NCBI RefSeq assembly: GCF_011682065.1
Contig: NZ_VUYU01000011.1
Location: 124,001-188,000 of the forward strand
DNA: 64,000 bases
Source: Massilia rubra
GTDB lineage: Bacteria > Pseudomonadota > Gammaproteobacteria > Burkholderiales > Burkholderiaceae_D
Reading direction: 5' to 3'
Shown: in pieces, positions 1 to 9,033 of the stretch
Position numbering within the stretch: position 1 is the stretch's first letter
How the letters are laid out: the number at the start of each line of letters is the position of its first letter
Position numbers and translations under genes: made by a program
The notes under the pieces: generated by a model
What the model was told of the DNA's origin: nothing
Databases searched by the model: none
Seen by the model: the letters and a program-made list of their open reading frames with translations, nothing else

Positions 1-1017
1 GCCGGCATCGATGGCTTGCGCCGCGCCGGTTTCGGCATCCTGGTCAAGGATGCTTCGCTCGGCGGCAAGTATCCGGTGATGAATGTGACCCTGGTGCATC
101 CGAAAGACCAGGGCGTGTTCTCCAGCTACGGCGCGCACCCGCGCTTCGAGATCGCGCTGGAACGCGCCATGACCGAATTGCTGCAGGGCCGCGCGCTCGA
201 TTCGCTGGAAGGCTTCCCGGAACCCGGTTTCGACATGAGCGAGATCAACGCCGTGGCTAACCTGGAAATCCATTTCGTCGATTCGAGCGGTGTGATCAGC
301 TGGAATTTCATGGGCGACACGCCGGATTACCCGTTTGTCGACTGGAACTTCAGCACCACCACGGAAGAAGATTACAACTGGCTGGTCGATTGCATCCATG
401 GCGAAGGCAAGGATATCTACGTGGCCGATTTCAGCGAGCAGGGCGCGTACAGCTGCCGCATCCTGGTGCCGGGCTTCTCCGAAATTTATCCGGTGGAAGA
501 CCTGGAGTGGGAAAACAACAGTATCGGCAACCTGATCCGTCCAAAGCTGGTGCGCCTCGATACCCTGAGCGCGGAAGAATGCGCAGCCTTGCTGGAAGAC
601 TTGCAGACCATGAACGTGAACGACGAGCGTCCGCTGTGGGAAATCCTGGGCCTGGCCATTCCGCTCGGCACGCCGTGGAAGCAGTTGCGCATCGGCGAAC
701 TGAAAACGCTGCTGGCGCTGGCGGTGGGCGATCAGGACGGCATCCTCGAAGGTTGCGACTGGATCCACCACTTCAAGGACCTGGCCCCGGCGCGCCGCCT
801 CGTGTACCGCTGCATCGAGAGCATGCTCAACGTGGAAGACGTGGATAACTACCGCCGTTCGATGGTCTTGCTGTACGGCGAAGACACCGTGCGCCAGGCC
901 GCGGCCTTGCTCGACCGTAGCGAGCGTTTCTTCGGGCTGGACACGCTCGGCGCCGACATGCAGGGCAGCGCCATGCACCAGACTTTGCTGGCCGCCTACG
1001 ACAAGCTGTTCGTGTAA
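1..1017 (+). CDS. ycaO: YcaO protein, C-terminal part (5' end outside window)
   Basis: The reading frame is open from base 1, so the start lies upstream of the window. The visible ~338 residues closely resemble the second half of E. coli YcaO: an SLGGKYPV stretch, then GAHPRFEIALERAMTELLQG, the HFVDSSGVISW and YPFVDWNFS motifs, and the helical C-terminal region ending near the AHQ/LLAAYDKL-like tail. E. coli YcaO is described as an ATP-using accessory factor for beta-methylthiolation of ribosomal protein S12 together with RimO. This is the stand-alone YcaO class, not a RiPP cyclodehydratase. The gene ends just before a strong terminator. Family assignment is secure; the N-terminal ATP-grasp part cannot be seen. 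Confidence 0.92.
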   Translation, partial: AGIDGLRRAGFGILVKDASLGGKYPVMNVTLVHPKDQGVFSSYGAHPRFEIALERAMTELLQGRALDSLEGFPEPGFDMSEINAVANLEIHFVDSSGVISWNFMGDTPDYPFVDWNFSTTTEEDYNWLVDCIHGEGKDIYVADFSEQGAYSCRILVPGFSEIYPVEDLEWENNSIGNLIRPKLVRLDTLSAEECAALLEDLQTMNVNDERPLWEILGLAIPLGTPWKQLRIGELKTLLALAVGDQDGILEGCDWIHHFKDLAPARRLVYRCIESMLNVEDVDNYRRSMVLLYGEDTVRQAAALLDRSERFFGLDTLGADMQGSAMHQTLLAAYDKLFV

Positions 1018-1033
1018 ATCGTCAGCGCCAACG

Positions 1034-1073
1034 AAAAACGCCGCCGGGTTGATCGCCCGGCGGCGTTTTTTTT
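1034..1073. terminator. Rho-independent terminator after ycaO
   Basis: There is a perfect 10-bp stem, CGCCGCCGGG (1039-1048) with CCCGGCGGCG (1056-1065). It is preceded by five A and followed by an eight-base T run, so it can work in both directions. It begins 16 bases after the ycaO stop codon. Confidence 0.92.
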
Positions 1074-1107
1074 CGTCCTGGGATGAGCGGGACCGCAGTC
1101 CCGTCTG

Positions 1108-1269
1108 GCAGCCTGTCGGACTTGGGGAGTCGAAGCGAAAAAAGAGCTGGGCGAGGCAAGATTTTGACAATTTCGCAGTGCCAATAGCGAGCTATTGGCC
1201 GAGAAAGTGGCGAAATATGGACCGTCCCAGGTATTTTTGCAGCCGACGATCCCAAGTTCGACAGGCTGC
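1108..1269. repeat. 162-bp long imperfect palindrome, MITE/REP-like
   Basis: The two ~80-base arms are imperfect reverse complements along their whole length. The outer ends match nearly exactly (GCAGCCTGTCGGACTTGGG against the reverse complement of CCCAAGTTCGACAGGCTGC). The centre is the stem GCCAATAG-CGAG-CTATTGGC around 1180-1199. It lies between the 3' ends of ycaO and the convergent DUF3597 gene. It contains no convincing gene. The structure suggests a non-autonomous mobile repeat or a transcription-ending cruciform; only a genome-wide copy search could decide. Confidence 0.7.
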
Positions 1270-1275
1270 TAGTCA

Positions 1276-1677
1276 TCAGTCCTTCAGGTCGGCCGGCACC
1301 TTGCCGCCGTTAGCCGCCAGCTTGTTCATGACCTGGCGGTGCAGCCAGATATTCATCGACGCCGAATCGCTGGTGTCGCCGGTGAAGTGGAGCTCGGCCG
1401 CCAGTTGCTTGCGCGACTGCAGGCTGCTGTCCAGGTTCAACAGTTTCAGCAGGTCGACGATGGAGGTGCGCCAGTTCAGGCTCTGGCTCTGTGGCATGCC
1501 GTTGAGAATGGCTTCCACATCGACCTGGTCCAATGCCGCCGCCGGTGCGGCAGCTGGCGCCGCTGCGGGTGCGGCCGGGGCCGCGCCTGCGGCTGGTGCC
1601 GCCGGGTTGGCGCCAGGCTGGACGGCCGGGTGCGACGAAGGGAAGATTTTGTGGAAAATATTGCTGAGAATGCCCAT
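1276..1677 (-). CDS. DUF3597 domain-containing protein
   Basis: The protein has 133 residues. The N-terminus MGILSNIFHKIFPS is typical of DUF3597 proteins. It is followed by an Ala/Pro-rich low-complexity linker (about residues 22-48) and a folded C-terminal helical domain containing VDVEAILNGM, SIVDLLKLL and a KLAANGGKVPADL ending. The molecular function of the family is unknown. It ends six bases from the long palindrome, converges on ycaO, and the start has an AGG-type ribosome site a few bases upstream. Cytoplasmic location is inferred from the lack of a signal peptide. Confidence 0.85.
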   Translation of the reverse strand: MGILSNIFHKIFPSSHPAVQPGANPAAPAAGAAPAAPAAAPAAAPAAALDQVDVEAILNGMPQSQSLNWRTSIVDLLKLLNLDSSLQSRKQLAAELHFTGDTSDSASMNIWLHRQVMNKLAANGGKVPADLKD

Positions 1678-1875
1678 GTAATACCTCTTTTTTTGTTGGT
1701 GAATGAATCGAAACGGATTAAGTAAGTGTGCAGAAATTATTGTGATTTATAGCGAACAGAAGCGGATGCCTTGCAAGGCGCACGCCGCGACGCAGTGCGA
1801 GCACTGCTAGCGGTGGGCAACACAGCAAGGCGCCGCTTGTGGAAGCTGGAAATGACAAGAATTTATGCGCACTTA

Positions 1876-2397
1876 CTAATGCTTCATGCCTTCGGCCATG
1901 CGGCCGAGCACGATTGCCAGCGCCGCGCCGCCGATGGTCTTGACCAGGGTCGGATGCTCGGCGTAAAAGTCGCCCATGCGGTCGACGATGCTTGGGTTGT
2001 TGCGTTCGGCGTCTTCCGCGATCTGCTGGACTTGCTCGGGCGTGAGCTGGGCCGCTTGTTCCGGCGTAATCGCGGCCGGCGTCTCGCCGCCACGGAACAG
2101 GTTGCCGAGAGCGCCGCCCGCGATCGAGCTGAGCAGGCCAGGGCCGACGTTGCTGATCAGCTGGTTGAGCATGCCGGCGCGCTGGTTGGCGTCGCTGTGG
2201 CCGAACAGTTGGCCGATCATTTGCGGGAACGGCGGCGTCTGGTCGGAACGCAATGCCTCCGACACGCCCTGAGCCACCGTGCTACGCGGCGCGTTCTGCG
2301 CGACCTGGTCGAAGTCGTCGTCCACGGCACGCCCGCCATTGTTGCCGGCAGCGCCGCCCAGGTATTGCTGTAACAGATTGCCTAGATCGAAAGCCAT
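1876..2397 (-). CDS. Conserved hypothetical protein (DUF937/YidB-like character)
   Basis: The start chosen at 2397 has a good ribosome site (GGAGG, 7 bases upstream), giving 173 residues that begin MAFDLGNLLQQYLGG. A longer open frame upstream has no such signal. The Gly-rich, helical N-terminus (LGNLLQQYLGGAAG), central repeats of hydrophobic helices and a C-terminal hydrophobic helix (TIGGAALAIVLGRMAEG) recall DUF937/YidB-type proteins, but the match is by appearance only. No catalytic motif is visible. It is transcribed in the same direction as the DUF3597 gene, about 200 bases upstream of it, with no obvious terminator between them. Confidence 0.65.
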   Translation of the reverse strand: MAFDLGNLLQQYLGGAAGNNGGRAVDDDFDQVAQNAPRSTVAQGVSEALRSDQTPPFPQMIGQLFGHSDANQRAGMLNQLISNVGPGLLSSIAGGALGNLFRGGETPAAITPEQAAQLTPEQVQQIAEDAERNNPSIVDRMGDFYAEHPTLVKTIGGAALAIVLGRMAEGMKH

Positions 2398-2605
2398 ATA
2401 ACCTCCACTGAAATTGAGAAGACCAGCGCTGACAGTGAGCGCGAAGCCGATGCCGGAGCTTAGGCCGGCGCGTCCATGGCATCTGTACGCCAGCGCACCG
2501 TTGGAGGCTGAAATTTGCTTATCGGGCAAGTTTACTCTATTTACGGGAAATGGTTGCGTGGCAAGCCGGCGCACTCTAAGCTGGCGCTTTTTCACGCTCC
2601 TGCCG

Positions 2606-2956
2606 ATGCCCTATTTGTCGATCCTGTTGTTTGGCGCCGTGTTCGCGGGCGCCGTGCTCGCCTGGCATGTTCCGCTGTGGGCGGGCGCGCTGTACCTGCC
2701 CGCCAGCGTCGTTTGCTTCGTCGTCTACGCGCGCGACAAGGCGGCGGCGCGCGCCGCACAGCGCCGTACCCCGGAACGGACCCTTCTGCTGCTCGGACTG
2801 CTGTGCGGCTGGCCGGGCGCGGTGCTGGCCCAGCAGTGGCTGCGGCACAAGTCGTCCAAGCGGCCGTTTCAAATGGCGTTCTGGGCGACGGTGCTGTGCA
2901 ATATGGCCGCCTTTGTTTATCTCGTTTCGCCGCTGTCGTTCGTGCGCATGCTGTAA
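2606..2956 (+). CDS. DUF1294 family small membrane protein
   Basis: The protein has 116 residues with two N-terminal membrane helices (about residues 4-24 and 26-40). They are followed by the DUF1294 signature: an ARDKAAARAAQRRTPE segment, then LLLLGLLCGWPGAVLAQQ, HKSSKRPFQMAFW and a last membrane helix. The frame is open further upstream, but MPYLSILLFG at 2606 starts directly at the first membrane helix, so this start is preferred. Longer relatives carry an N-terminal cold-shock domain, which is absent here. Function is unknown. The 3' end converges on the DJ-1/PfpI gene 19 bases away. Confidence 0.8.
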   Translation: MPYLSILLFGAVFAGAVLAWHVPLWAGALYLPASVVCFVVYARDKAAARAAQRRTPERTLLLLGLLCGWPGAVLAQQWLRHKSSKRPFQMAFWATVLCNMAAFVYLVSPLSFVRML

Positions 2957-2975
2957 GCGGCACGCTGGCGCACGT

Positions 2976-3638
2976 TCAGAACGGGATCACCCGTGCCGCC
3001 AGCCGCGCGGCGCCGTGCTGCTCCACGCGGCGAACCAGGTCTTTGGCCCGCTGCGGCTGCTCGTCCGGCGTGCCATTGCCGAAGGGTGGGGCGGGATAGT
3101 ATTCGATGCCGAGCTGAATTGTTCGGGCCAGTTGTTCGCCGCCAATCAAGGCCGCGAGGAAGAGGGCGGCATCGATGCTGGCCGATACGCCCGCGCCGGT
3201 AATGAGCTTGCCATCGCGCTGGTAGCGTTCGGTGCCGACCAGCGCGCCATACGCGGCGACATGTTCGCGCGCGAACCAGTTGGTGGTCACCTTCTTGCCC
3301 TTGAGTAGCCCGGCGGCGCCTAGGATTTCGGCGCCGTTGCAGATGCTGAGCGTCCAGGTGGTGGTCGGGTGCAGGCGCCGCACGCAGGCCATCAGCGCCG
3401 CGTTGCCGAGCGCGGCGGCCACGCCGGGGCCGCCCGGCACGTACAGGATGTCGGTCGAATCGAGCTGGTCGAAGCTGCGGTAGGCGGCCATGCCGAGGCG
3501 GCCGGTGTCGCTGGCGACCAGTCCGCGATGGTTGGAGACGAACTCGACTTCCATGGCGGGCATGTTCGCCAGCACTTCATAGCCGCCCACCACGTCCAGC
3601 GCGGTAAAGCCGTCGAACAGCAAAATCGATAATCGCAT
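2976..3638 (-). CDS. DJ-1/PfpI family protein (class I glutamine amidotransferase-like)
   Basis: The start at 3638 has an AGGAG ribosome site. The 220-residue protein has the DJ-1/PfpI fold pattern: FDGFTALDVVGGYEVL at the N-terminus, YVPGGPG, and the nucleophile elbow LSICNGAEILGAAGLL with the expected Cys, then TTNWF and the GAGVSASIDAAL stretch. These features match the isonitrile-hydratase/PfpI-like subgroup without an added DNA-binding domain. The substrate is unknown. It is transcribed divergently from a GlxA-type regulator that carries the same fold, which suggests the pair respond to or act on one signal. Confidence 0.85.
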   Translation of the reverse strand: MRLSILLFDGFTALDVVGGYEVLANMPAMEVEFVSNHRGLVASDTGRLGMAAYRSFDQLDSTDILYVPGGPGVAAALGNAALMACVRRLHPTTTWTLSICNGAEILGAAGLLKGKKVTTNWFAREHVAAYGALVGTERYQRDGKLITGAGVSASIDAALFLAALIGGEQLARTIQLGIEYYPAPPFGNGTPDEQPQRAKDLVRRVEQHGAARLAARVIPF

Positions 3639-3728
3639 AAGTTTCTCCTGTCGTGAGTCCTCATTGTCGGCTTGCGCGCCAGCGCGCGGAAGTGGCGATA
3701 TCGCCATCTTTCATGGCATACTCGCCAA

Positions 3729-4739
3729 ATGAAAACCAAGCGCATCGCGATGTTGGCGTACCACGGCTGCATGGGCATGGAAGTGTTCGGCCTGTGCGAT
3801 ACCTTGTTGCTGGCCAACCGGGTCGGCGCCGCGCTCGACGCGGCCGCGCCGCCCCTGTTCGAGGTCATCGTTACCAGCCTCGGCGGTGGACAGGTCAGGG
3901 CGGCGGGCGGCATTCCGATCGGCACGCGCAAACCGGTCGCCGCGCCGGACTTGCTGGTGGTGCCGGGCATGGAGCTGGCCGACCGTCATGGCTGCATGGC
4001 GACGATCGATGCGCTGGCCCCCGAGGTTGCCTATCTCGCCAGGGCGTTCGCGCGCGGCACGCCGGTGGCCGCCGTGTGCGTGGGCGCATTCCTGCTGGGC
4101 GATGCCGGCTTGCTGGACGGGCGCCGCGCCACCACCTCATGGCTGTTCGCGCCCGACCTTGCGCGGCGCTTTCCGGCGGCCAGGGTCGATCCGGCGGCCA
4201 TGCTGGTCGACGATGGCGGGGTGACCACGACCGGCTCGTTTACCGCCACCTTCGACCTGGCGCTGCACCTGGTCAGGCAGAGCGCGAGCGCCAGGGTGCA
4301 GCGGGCCGTGGTGCGCATGGGTTTGCTGGACGAGGGGCGCACCAGCCAGGCGCCCTTCGTCGATACGCGCATGCTGGCGCGGCCCGAAGGCACGTTCGCC
4401 GCCAGCGTATGCGCCTGGCTCGATCAGCGCCTGGCCGCGCCGTACGACCTCAAGGGGATCGCGGCGGCGTTTCACGTCAGCGACCGCACCTTGCTGCGCC
4501 GGGTGAAGGACGAAACGGGGCAAACGCCGCTGGCGTATTTGCAGCAGGCCCGCGTCGGCAAGGCCAAGGTGCTGCTGGAGTCGACCTCGCTGAGCGTGGC
4601 GCAGGTGACGGAACGGGTCGGTTACGCCGATGCGGCTACCTTCGGCGCGCTGTTCAAGCGCCACGTCGGGCAGTCGCCGGCCGGGTACCGGCGCCGTTTT
4701 TGCGCGGCCAAGGGGGACGGCGGCAAATCAACCCAATAA
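3729..4739 (+). CDS. GlxA-type transcriptional regulator (DJ-1/PfpI + AraC HTH)
   Basis: This is a 336-residue protein starting at MKTKRIAMLAYHG. Residues about 1-200 form a DJ-1/PfpI-like sensor domain with a conserved elbow AAVCVGAFLLGDAGLLDGR. The C-terminal ~100 residues are an AraC-type double helix-turn-helix: FHVSDRTLLRRVKDETGQTP, then VGKAKVLLESTSLSVAQV and the ending VGYADAATFGALFKRHVGQS. Such regulators control amine, arginine or carnitine catabolism genes in other bacteria; the effector here is unknown. It lies back-to-back with the DJ-1/PfpI gene over a 90-base gap that must hold both promoters. The start lacks a strong ribosome site. Confidence 0.88.
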   Translation: MKTKRIAMLAYHGCMGMEVFGLCDTLLLANRVGAALDAAAPPLFEVIVTSLGGGQVRAAGGIPIGTRKPVAAPDLLVVPGMELADRHGCMATIDALAPEVAYLARAFARGTPVAAVCVGAFLLGDAGLLDGRRATTSWLFAPDLARRFPAARVDPAAMLVDDGGVTTTGSFTATFDLALHLVRQSASARVQRAVVRMGLLDEGRTSQAPFVDTRMLARPEGTFAASVCAWLDQRLAAPYDLKGIAAAFHVSDRTLLRRVKDETGQTPLAYLQQARVGKAKVLLESTSLSVAQVTERVGYADAATFGALFKRHVGQSPAGYRRRFCAAKGDGGKSTQ

Positions 4740-4763
4740 AATGCTTTATGATAAGGTGCACCT

Positions 4764-5516
4764 ATGTGGAACTACCCCAAATTCCTGGCCCATCGCGGCG
4801 GCGGCAAGCTGGCGCCTGAAAATACCATCGCCGGCCTGCGTTGCGGCTTCGCGCACGGCTTTCGTGCGGTCGAGTTCGATGTCATGCTGGCGCGCGACGG
4901 CGTGCCCGTCGTCATGCACGACCCCTACCTCGGGCGCACCGTCGCCGGCTCCGGCAATGTGTTCGATTACGACGCCGCCGAGCTGGTCGCCATGGACGCT
5001 GGCAACTGGTTCGGCGCCGGGTTTCGTGGCGAAACGGTGCCGCTGTTCACCCAGGTCGTCCAGTTCTGCAAGGACCACGGCATCTGGATGAATATCGAGA
5101 TCAAGCCCGCCCCCGGCTTCGAGGAGCAAACGGGCAGGGTGGTTGCCAGCCTCACGCGCGCCCTGTTCGGACTCGAGATCGCCCAGGACAACCCGCGCCG
5201 GGTGCCGTTGCTGTCGTCTTTCAGCCCGGTGGCGCTGGCGGCCGCCATGCAGGCCGCGCCCGACCTGCCGCGCGCCTTGCTGCTCGACCGCCTCGAGCAA
5301 GGCTGGCAAGACCAGGCCGGCGCGCTGCGGGCGCTGGCGATCCACACCAACCACAAGCACTTGACCCAAGCGCTGGCGCAGCAGGTCAAGGATGCCGGCT
5401 ACGGCCTGTTTTGCTACACCGTCAACGATGCGGCGCGCGCGCGCGAGATCCTGGGGTGGGGGGTGGACGCCTTCTGCACCGACCGGATCGACCTGATCGG
5501 GCCCGATTTCGCGTAA
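4764..5516 (+). CDS. ugpQ: Glycerophosphodiester phosphodiesterase
   Basis: The enzyme hydrolyses glycerophosphodiesters to glycerol 3-phosphate and an alcohol. The 250-residue protein has the family's catalytic signatures in order: AHRGG (His10, Arg11), APENT (Glu/Asn), VEFDV (Glu/Asp), VVMHD (second His), NIEIKP, and the C-terminal CYTVND and DAFCTDRID. There is no signal peptide, so it is predicted to be cytoplasmic like E. coli UgpQ rather than periplasmic GlpQ. It begins 24 bases after the GlxA-type gene, but a functional link is not evident. Confidence 0.92.
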   Translation: MWNYPKFLAHRGGGKLAPENTIAGLRCGFAHGFRAVEFDVMLARDGVPVVMHDPYLGRTVAGSGNVFDYDAAELVAMDAGNWFGAGFRGETVPLFTQVVQFCKDHGIWMNIEIKPAPGFEEQTGRVVASLTRALFGLEIAQDNPRRVPLLSSFSPVALAAAMQAAPDLPRALLLDRLEQGWQDQAGALRALAIHTNHKHLTQALAQQVKDAGYGLFCYTVNDAARAREILGWGVDAFCTDRIDLIGPDFA

Positions 5517-5564
5517 GCCACGGCCGGCATAGCCTGGCCCGGTGTTTACTCCGGTTCCATACGC

Positions 5565-5570
5565 TATAAT
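5565..5570 (+). promoter_or_regulatory. Candidate -10 box upstream of alaS
   Basis: A perfect TATAAT lies 40 bases before the alaS start, followed by a short T run. No good -35 hexamer is seen at the standard distance, so only the -10 element is claimed. Confidence 0.5.
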
Positions 5571-5610
5571 CGTTTTTTTATAGCATGCTGCCTTCTTACG
5601 CCCATACGAC

Positions 5611-8217
5611 ATGAAATCATCCGAAATCCGCGACAAATTCCTGAAGTTCTTCGAATCCAAAGGCCATACGATTGTCCGTTCGAGTTCACTCGTACCGGGC
5701 AACGATCCGACCCTGATGCTGACCAACAGCGGCATGGTGCAGTTCAAGGATGTGTTTACCGGCACCGACAGCCGTCCGTACACCCGCGCCACCTCGGTGC
5801 AGCGCTGCGTGCGCGCCGGCGGCAAGCACAATGACCTGGAAAACGTCGGCTACACCGCGCGTCACCACACCTTCTTCGAAATGCTGGGTAACTTCAGCTT
5901 CGGCGACTACTTCAAGCGCGACGCCATCAACTACGCGTGGGAGCTGCTGACCAAGGTGTACGGCCTGCCGTCCGAGAAGCTGACCGTCACCGTCTACATG
6001 GAAGACGATGAAGCCTACGACATCTGGGCCAACGAAGTGGGTGTGCCGAAAGAGCGCATCATCCGCATCGGCGACAACAAGGGCGCGCGCTACGCGTCGG
6101 ACAATTTCTGGCAGATGGCCGACACCGGCCCGTGCGGCCCGTGCACCGAGATCTTCTACGACCATGGCGCCGACATTCCCGGCGGCCCGCCAGGCTCGCC
6201 CGACGAAGACGGCGACCGCTTCATCGAAATCTGGAACCTGGTGTTCATGCAGTTCAACCGCGACGAAGCGGGCGTCATGCACAAGCTGCCGAAACCGTGC
6301 GTCGATACCGGCATGGGCATGGAGCGCCTGGCCGCCGTGCTGCAGCACGTGCATTCGAACTACGAGATCGACCTGTTCCAGGCATTGATCAAGGCGGCCG
6401 CGCGCGAAACCGGCGCCACCGACCTCGAAAACAAATCGCTGCGCGTGATCGCGGACCACATCCGCGCGTCGGCCTTCATGATCGTCGACGGCGTCATTCC
6501 GGGCAGCGAGGGGCGTGCCTACGTCCTGCGCCGCATCATCCGCCGCGCGCTGCGCCACGGCCACAAGCTCGGCCAGGCCAAGCCGTTCTTCTTCAAGTTG
6601 GTGGAAGACCTGAACATCGAGATGGGCGCGGCCTATCCGGAACTGGCCGCGGTCAAGAAGCGCGTCGCCGACATGATCGAAGCCGAAGAAATCAATTTCG
6701 GCCGGACGCTCGAAAACGGCATGAAAGTGCTGGAAGCGCAGCTGGCCAAGAACCCCGGCAAGCTCGATGGCGCCACCGGCTTCCTGTTGTACGGCACCTA
6801 TGGCTTCCCGCTCGACCTGACCGCCGACATCTGCCGCGAGCGCGGCATCGACTTCGATGAAGCGGGCTTCCACGAATCCATGAAGCGTGACAAGGAAAAC
6901 GGCGGCGGCATCGCTGGCGTCAAGCAGAAAAACGTCGAATACACGGGCGAGAAAAACAAGTTCGTCGGTTACGACAGCCTGGCGCACGCCAGCCGCGTGG
7001 TGGCCCTGTACGCCGACGGCAGCGCGGTGCGGGAACTGGCGGCCGGCCAGAGCGGCATCGTGGTGCTCGACACCACCCCGTTCTACGCCGAATCGGGCGG
7101 CCAGGTGGGCGACCAGGGCGTGCTCGCGTCCGATGGCGCCACGTTCGCCGTGCAGGACACCCTCAAGGTGCAGGCCGACGTCTTCGGTCACCACGGCGTG
7201 CTGACGACCGGCGTGCTCAAAGTGGGCGATGCGGTCAACGCCAACGTGGACGAAGCCAGGCGCGCGCGCACCATCCGCAATCACTCGGCAACGCACCTGA
7301 TGCACAAGGCGCTGCGCGAAGTGCTGGGCGAGCATGTGGCGCAAAAAGGCTCGGTGGTCGATCCGGACCGTACCCGTTTCGACTTTTCGCACAACGCGCC
7401 GCTGACGGTGGACCAGATTGCGCAGGTCGAAGTCATCGTCAACCGCGAGATCCTCGAAAACCACGCCACCGCCGCGCATAACATGACGTTTGACGACGCC
7501 GTCAAGCATGGCGCGATGGCGCTGTTCGGCGAAAAATACGGCGACGAAGTGCGCGTGCTCGACATCGGCTCGTCCAAAGAGTTGTGCGGTGGCGTCCACG
7601 TGGGCCGTACCGGCGACATCGGTCTTTTCAAGATCATCGGTGAAGGCGGCGTCGCCGCCGGCATCCGCCGCGTCGAAGCGGTCACCGGCGAAGGCGCGCT
7701 GGCGCTGGTGCAGTCGCTCAACCGCCGCGTGCAGGAAGCGGCCGGCGCGCTGAAAACCACCCCGGACGAACTGAGCAGCCGCATCGCGCAGGTGCAGGAT
7801 CATGTCAAGTCGCTGGAAAAAGAACTGGCCGCCCTCAAGTCGAAACTGGCGGCAGGGCAGGGCGATGAGCTGGTGACCAAGGCAGTCGATGTGAACGGCA
7901 TCAAGGTCGTCGCAGCGGTGCTGGAAGGCGCCGACTCGGCACGCCTGCTCGAAACGCTGGACAAGCTGAAAGACAAGCTGAAAACGGCGGCCATCGTGCT
8001 GGCCAGCGTGGCCGACGGCAAGGTGAGCCTGATTGCCGGCGTGACGGCCGATGCGACGTCCAAGGTCAAGGCGGGCGAGCTGGTGAACTTTGTCGCGCAA
8101 CAGGTGGGCGGCAAGGGCGGCGGACGTCCGGACATGGCGCGTGCCGGCGGCACCGATCCGAGCGGCCTGGGTGCGGCCCTGGCTGGCGTGACGGCGTGGG
8201 TGGCCGAGCGCGCGTAA
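5611..8217 (+). CDS. alaS: Alanine--tRNA ligase
   Basis: This is a class II aminoacyl-tRNA synthetase that charges tRNA-Ala. It has 868 residues, the usual length. The N-terminus [20 protein letters not shown] and the catalytic-core stretches [26 protein letters not shown] and [18 protein letters not shown] are diagnostic. The editing domain has HSATH (zinc-binding HxxxH) and the later CGGVH pair. The C-terminal part has a coiled-coil and a glycine-rich DHHA1-type domain ([18 protein letters not shown]). Antisense frames of similar length exist but are GC-rich shadows. The gene is followed by a REP-like palindrome that could end its transcript. Confidence 0.98.
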   Translation: MKSSEIRDKFLKFFESKGHTIVRSSSLVPGNDPTLMLTNSGMVQFKDVFTGTDSRPYTRATSVQRCVRAGGKHNDLENVGYTARHHTFFEMLGNFSFGDYFKRDAINYAWELLTKVYGLPSEKLTVTVYMEDDEAYDIWANEVGVPKERIIRIGDNKGARYASDNFWQMADTGPCGPCTEIFYDHGADIPGGPPGSPDEDGDRFIEIWNLVFMQFNRDEAGVMHKLPKPCVDTGMGMERLAAVLQHVHSNYEIDLFQALIKAAARETGATDLENKSLRVIADHIRASAFMIVDGVIPGSEGRAYVLRRIIRRALRHGHKLGQAKPFFFKLVEDLNIEMGAAYPELAAVKKRVADMIEAEEINFGRTLENGMKVLEAQLAKNPGKLDGATGFLLYGTYGFPLDLTADICRERGIDFDEAGFHESMKRDKENGGGIAGVKQKNVEYTGEKNKFVGYDSLAHASRVVALYADGSAVRELAAGQSGIVVLDTTPFYAESGGQVGDQGVLASDGATFAVQDTLKVQADVFGHHGVLTTGVLKVGDAVNANVDEARRARTIRNHSATHLMHKALREVLGEHVAQKGSVVDPDRTRFDFSHNAPLTVDQIAQVEVIVNREILENHATAAHNMTFDDAVKHGAMALFGEKYGDEVRVLDIGSSKELCGGVHVGRTGDIGLFKIIGEGGVAAGIRRVEAVTGEGALALVQSLNRRVQEAAGALKTTPDELSSRIAQVQDHVKSLEKELAALKSKLAAGQGDELVTKAVDVNGIKVVAAVLEGADSARLLETLDKLKDKLKTAAIVLASVADGKVSLIAGVTADATSKVKAGELVNFVAQQVGGKGGGRPDMARAGGTDPSGLGAALAGVTAWVAERA

Positions 8218-8240
8218 GCGTTAGCCGCTGCGCTCACATC

Positions 8241-8323
8241 CGTCTCCCCCGCGAAGGCGGGGGTCCATAGCACATCACCTATGAGTAGATGTGCTATGGG
8301 CCCCCGCCTTCGCGGGGGAGACG
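8241..8323. repeat. REP-like inverted repeat after alaS
   Basis: Two 36-base arms (8241-8276 and 8288-8323) are reverse complements with a single mismatch. The outer sequence, GTCTCCCCCGCGAAGGCGGG, belongs to the same family as the palindromes near 12.7, 20.3 and 25.2 kb. The remainder of the 353-base gap (to 8570) holds no gene that can be supported. Confidence 0.85.
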
Positions 8324-8570
8324 ACGGACGCGTCGGCCGGCGGTGGATGCGCGCCGGCGCCGTAGCTAACCATACGTCACAGTACGGCGTCTACCGGCTG
8401 ACAAAGTCCTTCAGACGATTCTTACACGCAGCTTACAACTTCAGTTGCAGTTCCGTTATTGTCGTTGTGACCATGCAACAAGCAATTTTAATATTGGTGC
8501 GGTGCGTCAAATTTGCGGATTTGGAGTATATTTGTTGGGTGAGTAGTCTAATCCACCCTAAGAGCAAGCG

Positions 8571-8828
8571 ATGAGCGATACAACTTTCGACAGCGAGATC
8601 ATGGAATACCAGAAGGAACTCGACGCACGGGGACTCAATTGCCCACTGCCGATCCTGAAGGCCAAGAAGGCGCTCGCGGAAATGGAAACCGGCGAAGTGC
8701 TGCGCATCGTTGCCACCGATACCGGCTCCGTGCGTGACTTCCAGGCCTTTGCCAAGCAGACCGGCAATGCACTCGTTTCCCACACCCAGAACGGCCGCGA
8801 ATTCATCTTTTTGATGCGCCGCAAATAA
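8571..8828 (+). CDS. tusA: TusA family sulfurtransferase
   Basis: The protein has 85 residues. After a short N-terminal extension it shows the SirA/TusA signature LDARGLNCPLPILKAKKAL, with the CPxP motif at residues 24-27. Cys24 would carry a persulfide passed to partners in sulfur relay, for example tRNA thiolation or molybdenum-cofactor metabolism. The rest (GEVLRIVATDTGSVRDF, then a final strand FIFLMRRK) fits the alpha-beta two-layer fold. It stands alone between alaS and etfB, so the pathway it serves is not shown by neighbours. Confidence 0.93.
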   Translation: MSDTTFDSEIMEYQKELDARGLNCPLPILKAKKALAEMETGEVLRIVATDTGSVRDFQAFAKQTGNALVSHTQNGREFIFLMRRK

Positions 8829-8977
8829 GTGCCCGGACGGGGCAGCGCACCGGCACGCCCCGAGATTTTCCTCAGACAATTTCCCAATTTCATGACAAAG
8901 ACCGATGATTAGGTGTTTTCCTCTAGTTAAAAATCGCACGATCGTGCTTAAATTTAGCGGGAAAACGGTTTTTCTCT

Positions 8978-8983
8978 TATAAT
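8978..8983 (+). promoter_or_regulatory. Candidate -10 box upstream of etfB
   Basis: A perfect TATAAT lies 50 bases before the etfB start in an AT-rich stretch. The -35 region is weak, so the promoter call rests on the -10 box and its position. Confidence 0.5.
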
Positions 8984-9033
8984 CTAGGCCACTTTAGTCA
9001 AGTCACCCTATTCATTCTTCCAAAGGCACCCCT

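Noticed and set aside
1-1017. YcaO as a RiPP cyclodehydratase linked to the bufferin locus
   Set aside because: The sequence follows the stand-alone E. coli YcaO type, which acts with RimO on ribosomal protein S12, and it lies 49 kb from the bufferin genes.
1108-1269. An insertion sequence with a transposase
   Set aside because: The element is only 162 bp and has no coding capacity; at most it is a MITE-like repeat.
5686-8100. An 804-residue antisense frame across alaS, with similar long antisense frames over the etf/acyl-CoA dehydrogenase, M16 and TonB receptor genes
   Set aside because: High GC with strong third-position bias leaves opposite strands open by chance. These frames are His/Arg/Gly-rich, have no domains, and lie fully over well-recognised genes.
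8241-8323. CRISPR repeats
   Set aside because: The palindromes are single, spaced kilobases apart, without regular spacers or cas genes.
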